Assembly: GCA_029862205.1 (NCBI GenBank)
Contig: JAOTXT010000043.1
Coordinates: 1-36,882 of the forward strand
DNA: 36,882 bases
DNA from: Paracoccaceae bacterium
GTDB taxonomy: Bacteria; Pseudomonadota; Alphaproteobacteria; Rhodobacterales; Rhodobacteraceae
Direction of reading: 5' to 3'
A model generated the notes under the pieces. The model made no database searches. It had not been told where the DNA came from and saw only the letters and a list, made by a program, of their open reading frames with translations. Shown in pieces: positions 8,438 to 16,748 of this stretch; position 1 is the first letter of the stretch; each line of letters starts with the position of its first letter. Made by a program: the position numbers and the translations under genes.

Positions 8438-10213
8438 TTGGAGGGGGCGCCCATATACGACGACACGCAGGTTCGGGACCGGACCGGCGACCGGACTGGT
8501 GCGGTCGAGCCTGATCGCTCCAAAGAGCCCGGCGGCGATGACAGTTCTGGGCAGCAGGAACCGAGCAAGACCGCCCAACCGGCCGATCTGCTGCATCTCT
8601 TGCGCGAGCTCGCGCCGTTCTCGTCGCTGCAGCGGCGGATCATCTTTTTCAACCTGATTGGGCTAGCGATCCTGGTCATCGGGGTGATGTATCTAAACCA
8701 GTTCCGCTCGGGCCTGATCGAGCTCCGGGTCGAGGCCCTGCGCACCCAGGGCGAGATCATCGCGATCACGATCGCCGAGTCCTCGGCCGCTGGGCCGGGC
8801 GAGCCGGACTACGATCCGATCCGCGCCAATGTGATCCTGAACCGCTTGGCCCAGCCGACCGGCGTTCGCGCGCGGCTCTATGACCGGCAATTGCGGCTGA
8901 CCGGCGATACCCGCAACCTGGCTCCAGCTGGCGCGCCGATCGAGATCACGCCGCTCGGACCACCGGGGGCGGACCGAAAGAACCCGATCCTGAGCACACT
9001 CGAGCGGACCTATACTGATTTGATAGACATGATCCGCGACCGCCCGCCGCTCTACACAGAGGTCGCAACCGCCGGGATCAGCCGCGACCGCGAGGTACGC
9101 GAGGCCGCGCTGGGAAATATCAGCCACGCGGTCCGCGTCAACAGCGAGGGCGAGCTGATCGTCTCGGTCGCCATGCCGGTGCGCCGGTTCAAGGCCGTGT
9201 TGGGCGTGCTGGTGCTGTCGACCCAGGGTGAGGACATCAACGCGATCGTGCAGAACGAACGCATCGTCATCCTCCAGGTCTTCGTGATCGCAACCATCGT
9301 CAGCGTCGCACTTTCAGTACTGTTGGCCAATACGATCGCCAACCCGATCCGCCGTCTATCCGAAGCGGCGGATCAGCAGGGCACCAACAGTTCGCGCCCG
9401 ATCGGGCCGGACCGGGTCGAGATGCCCGATCTGACCAACCGCACCGACGAGATCGGAGACCTCTCGGCGTCTCTAATCCGAATGACCCAGGCGCTCTACC
9501 GGCGCATCGAGGCGATCGAGGCCTTCGCCGCGGATGTCGCGCACGAACTCAAGAATCCGCTAACCTCGCTCCGCTCCGCGGTCGAGACCATGGTCTTCGC
9601 CAAGACGCCCGAGCAGAAGCAACAGCTTTTGGACGTGATCGAGAAGGACGTTCAGCGCCTGGATCGACTGGTGACCGACATTTCGAACGCCTCGCGGCTG
9701 GACGCGGAATTGGTGCGCGAGCGCATGGACGCCTTCGATCTTAGCACCTTGATAAACGCCCTGGCTGAAATGATTCGCGACCAGGCGGTCGAGCGCGATG
9801 TCTCGGTCGATGTCGATCTGCCCAGCGAATCGCTCATGCCCCGCGGACTCGAGGGCCGGATCGCCCAGGTGATCACGAATCTCATGGACAACGCGCTTTC
9901 CTTCTCGCCGGATGGCAGCGCGATTTCGGTCAAGGCCGAGCGCACCGAGGACGGCAAGGTCCGGGTGTCGGTCGAGGATCAGGGGCCCGGCATCCCCGAG
10001 GACAATGTCGAGTCGATTTTCGAACGCTTCTACAGCGAGCGTCCGACCGCCGAGAGCTTCGGCAACCATTCAGGCCTTGGGCTCAGCATCTCGAAACAAA
10101 TCATCGAAGCCCATGCCGGACACATCTGGGCCGAGAACATCGAGCCGCCTGAGGATGCGCCGCGCGGGGCCGGCCCGGCCGGTGCGCGCTTCGTTCTGGA
10201 GCTGCCCGTGTGA
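8438..10213 (+). CDS. chvG: Sensor histidine kinase ChvG
   Basis: The predicted 591-residue protein has a transmembrane helix near residues 68-86, a periplasmic sensing domain to about 275, a second helix near 276-300, a HAMP linker, a HisKA domain with His369 (FAADVAHELKNPLTSL), and a HATPase domain with N box (TNLMDNALSFS), DQGPGIP and GLGLSISKQIIEAH motifs. The start is a TTG at 8438, only 8 nt after the chvI stop. There is no closer ATG before the first membrane helix, so the exact start is uncertain. The cytosolic N-terminal stretch is acidic and low in complexity. The stop overlaps the hprK start (GTGA). It phosphorylates ChvI in response to envelope conditions. Confidence 0.94.
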   Translation: MEGAPIYDDTQVRDRTGDRTGAVEPDRSKEPGGDDSSGQQEPSKTAQPADLLHLLRELAPFSSLQRRIIFFNLIGLAILVIGVMYLNQFRSGLIELRVEALRTQGEIIAITIAESSAAGPGEPDYDPIRANVILNRLAQPTGVRARLYDRQLRLTGDTRNLAPAGAPIEITPLGPPGADRKNPILSTLERTYTDLIDMIRDRPPLYTEVATAGISRDREVREAALGNISHAVRVNSEGELIVSVAMPVRRFKAVLGVLVLSTQGEDINAIVQNERIVILQVFVIATIVSVALSVLLANTIANPIRRLSEAADQQGTNSSRPIGPDRVEMPDLTNRTDEIGDLSASLIRMTQALYRRIEAIEAFAADVAHELKNPLTSLRSAVETMVFAKTPEQKQQLLDVIEKDVQRLDRLVTDISNASRLDAELVRERMDAFDLSTLINALAEMIRDQAVERDVSVDVDLPSESLMPRGLEGRIAQVITNLMDNALSFSPDGSAISVKAERTEDGKVRVSVEDQGPGIPEDNVESIFERFYSERPTAESFGNHSGLGLSISKQIIEAHAGHIWAENIEPPEDAPRGAGPAGARFVLELPV

Positions 10214-10683
10214 GCGCCAATGCCGGCGGCGGCGATCTCATCCACGCAAGCGCGGTCGCCGTCGGTGGCCAGGCCGTCCTGATCGTCGGAGCGCCAGGAT
10301 CGGGCAAGTCGATCCTCGCCGCCGAGATGATCGCACAGGGCGCCGTTCTGGTGGCCGATGATCAGGTGATCGTGAGTGCCGGTGACAGGCTGTCGGTCTC
10401 GGCGCCCGAGCGGCTCTCCGGCCTTCTTGAGATTCGCGGCTTCGGCCTGATCCGGCTGGAGGCGCTGCCCAGCGCGCCGCTCCGGCTTGTCGCCGATCTC
10501 GACGAGGCCGAGCCCGAACGGTTGCCGCCACACCGGGTCAGAGACTTGTCGGGGCATCCCTGCCGGCTCATGTTATGCAAGGGGCGGCCCCGACTTGCTG
10601 CGACGCTTGCCTGCATTCTCAAGGCACGGGACTGGCTCGATCCGGACGAACCGATCCTGCGCGATAGAGACCCGCTCGGATAG
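10210..10683 (+). CDS. hprK: HPr kinase/phosphorylase (short alphaproteobacterial form)
   Basis: The 157-residue protein corresponds only to the C-terminal catalytic domain of Gram-positive HprK, as is usual in alphaproteobacteria. The Walker A loop GAPGSGKS is at residues 27-34 and the acidic LVADDQV segment is at 48-53. It should phosphorylate a regulatory serine on HPr and reverse this by phosphorolysis, linking energy state to the PTS-like phosphorelay. The start is GTG at 10210, overlapping the chvG stop by four bases, which implies translational coupling. HPr, its likely partner, is encoded three genes downstream and keeps a serine in the right place (Ser47). Confidence 0.92.
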   Translation: MSANAGGGDLIHASAVAVGGQAVLIVGAPGSGKSILAAEMIAQGAVLVADDQVIVSAGDRLSVSAPERLSGLLEIRGFGLIRLEALPSAPLRLVADLDEAEPERLPPHRVRDLSGHPCRLMLCKGRPRLAATLACILKARDWLDPDEPILRDRDPLG

Positions 10684-10692
10684 GACGTGAGA

Positions 10693-11607
10693 ATGACCGA
10701 TCACGGCGATGACAGCCCGAAGGGTGCCGCAGCCGCGCCCTTGGTGGTCCTGGTGACCGGCCTCTCCGGCGCCGGGCGAACGACCGTGATCAACACGCTC
10801 GAAGACCTGGGCTTCGAGGCACTGGACAATTTCCCGCTTTCTCTGATCGACCGGCTCGTGCGTTCTGAAAGCGCCGAGCCGCGGCCGATCGCCATTGGCA
10901 TCGAGACGCGCACCCGCGGCTTCTCGGCCCGCGCGCTCTCGGACACGATCGACCGGCTTCGCGCGCGCAGCGGCGGCGCGGTGCTCGTCTTCCTCGATTG
11001 CAACGACGAGGTGCTGATCAGCAGGTTCAACGAGACTAGGCGGCGTCACCCCTTGGCACCCGAAGAGGATCCGGCAACCGGCATCGCGCGCGAACGGGAC
11101 ATCCTGGGCGAGGTCAGCGCCCGGGCCGACATGGTCATCGATACGAGCGCGCTGAACCCCCATGCACTGAGAGCCGAGATCACACGGCGTTTTTCCGGCC
11201 GCGGTAGCGGCGACATGGCCGTCTCGATCCAGTCATTCGCCTACAAGCGCGGCGTGCCGCACGACGCCAACCTGGTGTTGGATTGCCGCTTCCTGCGAAA
11301 TCCCTATTGGGACCCGGACCTCAGGACGCTTGACGGACGCGACCCGCGCATACAGGGTTTCGTTCGGGAAGACCCGCTCTTCGAGGCCTTCTTCGAGAAT
11401 TTGTGCGAGATGTTGCTGATGTTGCTGCCGGCCTACAAGGCGGAAGGGAAAGCGTACTTTTGTTTAGCGTTGGGGTGCACCGGCGGACGCCACCGCTCGG
11501 TGACCGTTGGCACGCTGGCCGCCGATCGCCTGCGCGGCGCCGGCTGGACCGTGGCGCTGCGTCATCGCGATATTGGCCCGGATAGCAAAAGCGGGTCCGC
11601 CGGATGA
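10693..11607 (+). CDS. rapZ: RNase adapter RapZ / YvcJ-type P-loop nucleotide-binding protein
   Basis: This is a protein of about 304 residues with the P-loop GLSGAGRTTVINTLEDLG near the N-terminus and the C-terminal signature LGCTGGRHRSV typical of RapZ/YvcJ. In E. coli RapZ directs RNase E to the GlmZ small RNA to adjust amino-sugar synthesis; the role in alphaproteobacteria is less well known. The Walker A has Thr-Thr after the Arg instead of the more common Ser-Thr. I used the ATG at 10693; a GTG at 10687 in the same frame is equally possible because neither has a strong ribosome-binding site. The stop overlaps the next start (ATGA), so it is co-translated with the EIIA gene. Confidence 0.92.
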   Translation: MTDHGDDSPKGAAAAPLVVLVTGLSGAGRTTVINTLEDLGFEALDNFPLSLIDRLVRSESAEPRPIAIGIETRTRGFSARALSDTIDRLRARSGGAVLVFLDCNDEVLISRFNETRRRHPLAPEEDPATGIARERDILGEVSARADMVIDTSALNPHALRAEITRRFSGRGSGDMAVSIQSFAYKRGVPHDANLVLDCRFLRNPYWDPDLRTLDGRDPRIQGFVREDPLFEAFFENLCEMLLMLLPAYKAEGKAYFCLALGCTGGRHRSVTVGTLAADRLRGAGWTVALRHRDIGPDSKSGSAG

Positions 11608-12020
11608 TCGGCCTGGTGGTGGTTGCCCATGGGGCCCTGGCCCAGTCGCTTCTGGCGGCAACCGAGCATGTCGTCGGCCCGCTTGAAAACGCGCATGCCG
11701 TCTCGATCGAGGCGCAGGACGACCTGCACGCGCGCCAGGCCCAGATCAACGACCTGGTCGCCAAAGCCAATACCGGCCAGGGGGTGGTCCTGGTCACCGA
11801 CATGTTTGGCGGCACGCCCTCGAACCTGGCGCTCGGCGCAATCGCCGGCAGTGATGTCGAGGTGATTTGCGGCGCCAACCTGCCGCTGTTGGTCAAGCTG
11901 GCCAAGATGCGCCGCCGGCCCCTGGCCGAAGCTGTGCGCGCGGCGCTGGAGGCGGGCCACAAATACATCGATTCGGCCAGCAACATCCTGGACCCGGTCG
12001 CCAGCCAAGAGCGGCGCTGA
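11604..12020 (+). CDS. PTS EIIA component, mannose (ManX) type
   Basis: The 138-residue protein is an EIIA of the mannose family. The N-terminus MIGLVVVAHG carries the phosphoryl-accepting His9, and DMFGGTPSNLA is the second conserved motif of the fold. No sugar permease (EIIB, EIIC or EIID) is encoded nearby, so it probably acts as a regulatory phosphoacceptor and not in sugar import. It receives phosphate from the HPr encoded 24 nt downstream. It overlaps rapZ by four bases. Confidence 0.93.
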   Translation: MIGLVVVAHGALAQSLLAATEHVVGPLENAHAVSIEAQDDLHARQAQINDLVAKANTGQGVVLVTDMFGGTPSNLALGAIAGSDVEVICGANLPLLVKLAKMRRRPLAEAVRAALEAGHKYIDSASNILDPVASQERR

Positions 12021-12044
12021 CCGCCTCTTGAGCCAATAAACCCC

Positions 12045-12317
12045 ATGCCGCTCACGAAAACGCTGACGATCTGCAATACCAAGGGCCTGCATGCCCGGGC
12101 CTCGGCTCAGTTCGTCGAAACGGTGGAACGCTTCGACGCTTCGGCCACCGTGCGGCGCGACGGTCAATCGGTCGCGGGCGATTCGATCATGGGCCTTCTG
12201 ATGCTCGCCGCCGCCAATGGCTCCCAGATCGAGGTCTCGACTAATGGGAATGAGGCCGAAGCGCTGATGCAGGCGCTGGAATCACTCATCACAGATGGGT
12301 TCGGCGAGGAGAGCTAG
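12045..12317 (+). CDS. ptsH: Phosphocarrier protein HPr
   Basis: The 90-residue protein has the HPr fold with the histidine phosphorylation site His16 in NTKGLHARASA and the regulatory serine Ser47 in AGDSIMGLLMLAA. It carries phosphate between EI (PtsP or PtsI, not in this window) and EIIA, and Ser47 is the expected target of the HprK encoded upstream. The stop codon shares the tetranucleotide CTAG with the stop of the convergent tag gene, so the two genes overlap by four bases. Confidence 0.94.
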   Translation: MPLTKTLTICNTKGLHARASAQFVETVERFDASATVRRDGQSVAGDSIMGLLMLAAANGSQIEVSTNGNEAEALMQALESLITDGFGEES

Positions 12318-12907
12318 GCCGCTGGGAACCGCATCCGCGCCGCTTCGTCGGCGCATTCCGTGTGCTGCGGACAACCGACCAAGTGATCGTTCACGATGCC
12401 GACCGCCTGCGCGAAGGCATAGACGATGGTGGCGCCGCAGAACCGGAACCCCGCGGCGCGTAGCGCCTTGGACATCTCCTTCGACATCTCCGTCTCGGCC
12501 GGCACCTGACCCGTTTCCTGCCAGGAATTTTGCTGCGGCTTTAAATCGACAAAGGACCAGAGGAACCGGTCGAAGCCTTGATCGGCCTCGATTTCCAACC
12601 AGGCCCGGGCATTGCCGATCGTCGCCTCGATCTTACCGCGGTGGCGCACGATGCCTGGATCGGCCAGCGCGTCCGCAATCTCGGCCTCGCCCCATCGGGC
12701 GATCTTCTCCGGATCGAAACCCTCGAACCGGGCTCGAAAGGCATCCCGCTTTTTCAGGATGGTGATCCAGCTCAGGCCGGCCTGGAACCCGTCCAGGATC
12801 AGCTTCTCGAACAGCGCCCGGCTATCGGTCTCGGGCCGGCCCCATTCTGTGTCGTGATAGTCAACATAGATCGGTTCCGTGCCGCACCAGGTGCATCGCT
12901 CCGCCAT
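12314..12907 (-). CDS. tag: DNA-3-methyladenine glycosylase I
   Basis: The 197-residue protein is a full-length Tag. It starts with the RCTWCGTEPIYVDYHDTEWG signature, and the zinc-binding residues are visible as Cys5 and His18 near the N-terminus and the His and Cys of NDHLVGCPQHTEC near the C-terminus. The substrate-pocket region FEKLILDGFQAGLSWITIL is well kept. Tag removes 3-methyladenine from alkylated DNA in base excision repair. In E. coli this enzyme is constitutive, but here a LexA-type box lies 36-50 bases upstream of the start, so SOS control is possible. It diverges from the EAL-domain gene. Confidence 0.95.
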   Translation of the reverse strand: MAERCTWCGTEPIYVDYHDTEWGRPETDSRALFEKLILDGFQAGLSWITILKKRDAFRARFEGFDPEKIARWGEAEIADALADPGIVRHRGKIEATIGNARAWLEIEADQGFDRFLWSFVDLKPQQNSWQETGQVPAETEMSKEMSKALRAAGFRFCGATIVYAFAQAVGIVNDHLVGCPQHTECADEAARMRFPAA

Positions 12908-12919
12908 CTTAGTCCCCGG

Positions 12920-12934
12920 TTAAGACAATTTTAA
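12920..12934. promoter_or_regulatory. Candidate CtrA binding site
   Basis: TTAA-N7-TTAA fits the full CtrA consensus exactly (TTAA at 12920-12923 and 12931-12934). It lies 79-93 bases upstream of the EAL-domain gene and 13-27 bases upstream of tag. CtrA of Rhodobacterales controls motility, c-di-GMP turnover and gene-transfer functions, so the EAL gene is the more likely target. Chance occurrence in this AT-rich strip is possible. Confidence 0.5.
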
Positions 12935-12942
12935 TCAAACTA

Positions 12943-12957
12943 GAACATTCACAGAAC
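12943..12957 (-). promoter_or_regulatory. Candidate LexA (SOS) box
   Basis: On the minus strand the sequence reads GTTC-N7-GTTC, the direct-repeat LexA box known from Rhodobacter and other alphaproteobacteria, with no mismatch. It is 36-50 bases upstream of the tag start codon, in a position suitable for repression of this repair gene. It could also act on the divergent EAL gene 55 bases away. Confidence 0.6.
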
Positions 12958-13012
12958 ATTAATCCAGATAAATCCACTATGTGACGGTCGATCCGGACCC
13001 TGGGGGCGTATT

Positions 13013-14320
13013 ATGAGCGATCAGAGGACGTTCCTCAGCAGCCACCGGCGATTTCGGCCGCGTCCGAAGCCCGTGGCGCTCGCCTTGTTGGGAATCGACA
13101 ATTTGACGGCGATCGAGGATTTGTTCGGCGCGCCGATCGGCGAAGAGATCCTGACTGCGGTTCAAACCCGGCTCGAATCCATGTTGCCCCAGGGCGCCCG
13201 GTTGTGGCGTGCCGGGTACCGCCGACTAGGCATCGCGATCCCCGGTCTCGACCGGGTCGGCATCTCGGCGCTGGTGGCGCAGGTGCAGGCGGCGATCGCG
13301 CACCAGGCGATCACGACCTCGGAAGGACCGGTGGCGGTGACACTCGCCGCCGGTTGTGTTGTCCGGGGTGAGGGCGGCGCGAACCGCGCGGACAGCGCTG
13401 CCAATCCAGGCGATCAGAGCGAGACCGCCTGCGAAACCGCAGCACGCCACGCGCTGAACGAAGCCATGGGCCAAGGGGTCGGCTGCATCCGATTCGCCGA
13501 GGAGACAGGCGCCGCCGCGCGCCGCCGCGCCGAGATCGTCGATGCGGCGCAAATCGCCATGGGCGCAATCCGCAACGGCGACCTGATCCTGGCCTACCAG
13601 CCGGTGGTCTCGGCCCAGGGACACCACCGGGCGGCGTTTCACGAGTGCCTGGTCAGAGTACGCCCCAGTTCGGGCGAGCGCGCGGGCGAGTTGATCGCCG
13701 CCGGCGAGTTCATGCCGGCGATGGAGCGGCTGGGCCTGGCGACGCTGATCGACCGCCAGGTCCTGGTCTTGGCACTCGAGGCGCTGGCGCACCAACCCGG
13801 GCTGCGCATGTCGGTCAACATCTTCCCGCAGACAATGCAGGACGCCCAATGGATGATCCTGTTCAGCGAGGGCACCAGCCGCGACCCGACGCTGGCCGAG
13901 CGGCTGATCATCGAGGTGACCGAAACCGCCGCGATGCTCGAGCCCGCGCGCACGCTGGAATTCATGGACCGGCTGCGCCGGCAGGGCTGCGCTTTCGCGC
14001 TCGACGATTTCGGCATGGGCCATACCTCGTTCGGCAGCTTGCGCGACTTCCGCTTCGACATCATCAAGATCGACGGCAGCTTCATCACCGATGTGACGGC
14101 AAATCTGGACAGCCGGTTCTTCGTCTCGAAACTGGTCGAGATCGGGGCCCATTTCGACATGATGACGGTGGCCGAATTCGTCCAAGGCCCGGCCGAGGCC
14201 CGGATCCTGCGCGGCCTGGGCGTCGAATATTTCCAGGGCTTCTATTTTGGCTCACCCAGCCTGGTGCTGGATCCGGGTCTGAAGCCCGAGGGCGCGATCA
14301 TGGGCGCCCGGTCGCGCTGA
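13013..14320 (+). CDS. c-di-GMP phosphodiesterase, EAL domain with degenerate GGDEF
   Basis: The 435-residue protein has an N-terminal region (about 20-165) that resembles a GGDEF fold but has AGYRRLGI where the active loop should be, so it cannot make c-di-GMP. The C-terminal EAL domain (about 175-415) keeps the catalytic set: Glu211 in ECLVR (an EAL variant), Asn269, Glu301, Asp331-Asp332 (LDDFGMG), Lys352 (KIDGSF), Glu388 (AEFVQ) and Gln408 (YFQGFYF). It should therefore hydrolyse c-di-GMP to pGpG. There is no membrane segment or sensory domain. The upstream region holds a CtrA-type and a LexA-type site, suggesting cell-cycle and damage control of second-messenger levels. Confidence 0.9.
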   Translation: MSDQRTFLSSHRRFRPRPKPVALALLGIDNLTAIEDLFGAPIGEEILTAVQTRLESMLPQGARLWRAGYRRLGIAIPGLDRVGISALVAQVQAAIAHQAITTSEGPVAVTLAAGCVVRGEGGANRADSAANPGDQSETACETAARHALNEAMGQGVGCIRFAEETGAAARRRAEIVDAAQIAMGAIRNGDLILAYQPVVSAQGHHRAAFHECLVRVRPSSGERAGELIAAGEFMPAMERLGLATLIDRQVLVLALEALAHQPGLRMSVNIFPQTMQDAQWMILFSEGTSRDPTLAERLIIEVTETAAMLEPARTLEFMDRLRRQGCAFALDDFGMGHTSFGSLRDFRFDIIKIDGSFITDVTANLDSRFFVSKLVEIGAHFDMMTVAEFVQGPAEARILRGLGVEYFQGFYFGSPSLVLDPGLKPEGAIMGARSR

Positions 14321-14329
14321 CGGGGCTGC

Positions 14330-15712
14330 TCACCTGGTCGATGGCGGGATGTTCTGGTTCATGTGAAAGACATTCGCTGGATCGTATCGGTCTTTCAGCG
14401 ATTGGAGACGCGCAAAGTTCTCGCCGTAGGCTTGCTTGACCCGCGCCAGCATTTCGTCATCGCCCATGTAGTTGCTGTAGGCAGCCGGCGCGGCGTGGGG
14501 CCGGAGCAAATCGTAGGTTTCCCGGGCCCAGGCCACGTTCTGCTCGGTCTCCGAGGCGTCGCGCCACTGGGCGAGGATCAAGACGCTGAACCCCGCCGAC
14601 CGGAGCGGGAAGGCGGTGTCCGTGGCCGCCCGGCGCAAGGCCGCACCGTGCGGGCGCTCGACGATCAGCTTGCTCATCGGCGAGGGGCAGCAGGCGAACT
14701 GCTCGGTGAGGATGCCGATCACCTCGTCGCTCAGCGAGGTGACGAAGCACGATTTCCAATAGTTCAGCGCCAGTTTCGGGAAGCCCGGGTCCAAGAGCCG
14801 GTTCAGGTCGCAATAGGAAATCGGCCCAAGCCGATCGATGACCGGTTCGGCGATCCCGCGGACCGCGCCAATGGCGTGCTCGGCGCGGCCCGCGGCTCCG
14901 CAATGACTGACCAACATGGCGGCAAGCTTTTGGCCGGAGCCATCCGGCGCATGGGTAAGACTGCACACGGCGGTCAGTTCGTCATACGGATCCTTGGCAA
15001 GGTCGCGCAGGAAATGAAGCGACCTCGCCGTGTCCTCGAAGGAAAACGCGACTAGCCCGCCATAAACCGTGGGGCCGACCGGATGCAGCGCGAACTCGAA
15101 ACTGGTGGCAATGCCGAAATTGCCGCCGCCGCCACGCAGTCCCCAGAAGAGCTCGGCGTTCTCGTCTTCGGACGCGGTAAGTACCGCGCCCTCCGCCGTG
15201 ACCAGCTCGACAGATGTAACGTTGTCGACGGTATAGCCGTGCTTGCCCATGAGATAGCCGAACCCGCCGCCCAGCGTCAGACCGGCAACCCCTGTGCTCG
15301 ACACCGCGCCGCCCGTCGTCGCGAGCCCGTGCAACTGCGTCGCGCGGTTGAACTCGCCCCAGCAGACGCCTGCCTGGGCCCGCACCCGGCGGGCTTTCGA
15401 ATCGACCCAGATGCCCTTCATCGGGCTGAGATCGATCACTATCCCGCCATCGCAAACCGCGCGCCCGGCAACATTGTGCCCGCCGCCGTGCACCGCGATG
15501 TCGAGGCCATGATTGCGTCCGAAGGCGAGCGCGTCCACGACATCCGGCGTCCCCTGACATCGGGCGATGACCGCCGGCACACGGTCGATCAGGCCGTTAT
15601 GGACCCGGCGTGCGGTTTCAAACCCCGCCTCGCCCGGCAACAACACTTCACCGGACATTGTGGCCCTGAGAGCAGCAATACTGTCATCGCCAATCCGCGC
15701 GTCGAGGGACAT
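14330..15712 (-). CDS. FAD-linked oxidase, berberine-bridge-enzyme type
   Basis: The 460-residue protein has an N-terminal FAD_binding_4 domain of the VAO/PCMH type and a C-terminal BBE domain ending NVFHMNQNIPPS. The FAD-contact motif VHGGGHNVAG near residue 80 contains the histidine usually bound covalently to FAD, and TLGGGFGYLMGKHGYTVDNV follows as the second cofactor loop. Relatives oxidise sugars, alkaloids or other alcohols with oxygen; the substrate here is not predictable. The ATG at 15712 was chosen because GGAG lies 7 bases upstream; the open frame reaches further but without a site. The LysR gene is divergent from it and probably regulates it. Confidence 0.88.
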   Translation of the reverse strand: MSLDARIGDDSIAALRATMSGEVLLPGEAGFETARRVHNGLIDRVPAVIARCQGTPDVVDALAFGRNHGLDIAVHGGGHNVAGRAVCDGGIVIDLSPMKGIWVDSKARRVRAQAGVCWGEFNRATQLHGLATTGGAVSSTGVAGLTLGGGFGYLMGKHGYTVDNVTSVELVTAEGAVLTASEDENAELFWGLRGGGGNFGIATSFEFALHPVGPTVYGGLVAFSFEDTARSLHFLRDLAKDPYDELTAVCSLTHAPDGSGQKLAAMLVSHCGAAGRAEHAIGAVRGIAEPVIDRLGPISYCDLNRLLDPGFPKLALNYWKSCFVTSLSDEVIGILTEQFACCPSPMSKLIVERPHGAALRRAATDTAFPLRSAGFSVLILAQWRDASETEQNVAWARETYDLLRPHAAPAAYSNYMGDDEMLARVKQAYGENFARLQSLKDRYDPANVFHMNQNIPPSTR

Positions 15713-15763
15713 GAGGCACTCCGTGAGAAAGGGACCTGATCCGACGCAGGTTAATGGCAATTT

Positions 15764-15784
15764 TTTTGCATGACGATTGCGAAA
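15764..15784. promoter_or_regulatory. Possible LysR operator in the divergent promoter
   Basis: The space between the divergent FAD oxidase and LysR genes is 98 bases. It contains an imperfect dyad (TTTTGCA facing TTGCGAAA) with the T-N11-A spacing that LysR-type regulators use. The match is weak, and the site is proposed mainly because of its position. Confidence 0.3.
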
Positions 15785-15810
15785 GCCGCATAGTCAAAAT
15801 ACAAATATGC

Positions 15811-16707
15811 ATGAAGGCCTCCTGGGACGACCACCGTTTTTTCCTGGCGATTGCGCGGGCCGGCTCGCTGACCGGTGCCGCCAAGGCCTTATCGGTCAGC
15901 CAACCCACCGTGTCTCGGCGCCTCGATGCGATGGAAACCCGGATTGGAACCCGGCTTTTTCATCGCACCCGCAAGGGCTACGAGATGACCCCCAGCGGGG
16001 CCGAGCTTTTTGAAACCGTGGTCCGCGTCGAGGAAGAACTTGCCGAAGCCGGGCGTATCGTCTTCGACCGCGACAGGGACCTGTCGGGCAGCCTGCGCGT
16101 CACCAGCACCGAGATCTTCGTCAATGGCTATCTGGGTCAGCACATTTGGGCCTTCCTGCGCACGCATACCGATATCGAGATTCAGCTCATCTGCACGCAA
16201 TCGACCCTCAGCCTCAGCCGGGGCGAGGCGGACATCGCCATCCGCTTCACCGAAACCCCGCCCGACACCTTGGTCGGCCGGCGCCTGGCCACAGTCGCCT
16301 ATGGCATCTATTCGGCGTCAGATAACTCGGGCGACCGATTCATCCCTGCCGAAAGGGCGGACTGGGAATGGATCGGAATGCACAACGAGACCCACAACCG
16401 GATGCTCTATGGCACTTTCTCGCCCAGAACCCGGCTCAAGCACCGGGTCGACAACATGGCGGCAATGCATGCGATGGTACGGGCTGGCCTCGGGGTCTCG
16501 ATCCTGCCCTGCTACACCGCCGACCGGGATCCCGGACTGCGGCGGCTAAACCCCGAACCGCTGCTCGATCCGAAATTCGACATGTGGGTACTCTATCACC
16601 CGGATGTCCGGCGCACCCATCGCCTGCGCGTCTTCGCCGAGTTCATTGCCGATCGGATCGGCGGGGATGTGGATCTGTTTGAAGGTCGGCGCCCACGCGA
16701 AGGATAG
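15811..16707 (+). CDS. LysR-family transcriptional regulator
   Basis: The 298-residue protein has the LysR winged helix-turn-helix at residues 6-65 (FLAIARAGSLTGAAKALSV, then QPTVSRRLDAMETRIGTRLF) and an effector-binding domain in the rest. The start at 15811 gives a normal family N-terminus (MKASWDDHRFFLAIARAG); an upstream in-frame ATG at 15754 would lie inside the divergent promoter. LysR proteins usually control the neighbouring divergent gene, here the FAD-linked oxidase. The ligand is unknown. The gene converges on phaR with 41 nt between stops. Confidence 0.9.
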   Translation: MKASWDDHRFFLAIARAGSLTGAAKALSVSQPTVSRRLDAMETRIGTRLFHRTRKGYEMTPSGAELFETVVRVEEELAEAGRIVFDRDRDLSGSLRVTSTEIFVNGYLGQHIWAFLRTHTDIEIQLICTQSTLSLSRGEADIAIRFTETPPDTLVGRRLATVAYGIYSASDNSGDRFIPAERADWEWIGMHNETHNRMLYGTFSPRTRLKHRVDNMAAMHAMVRAGLGVSILPCYTADRDPGLRRLNPEPLLDPKFDMWVLYHPDVRRTHRLRVFAEFIADRIGGDVDLFEGRRPREG

Positions 16708-16748
16708 CGGACCTGACGACAGTGGTCAGCGCACAACCGCGCCCGCCA

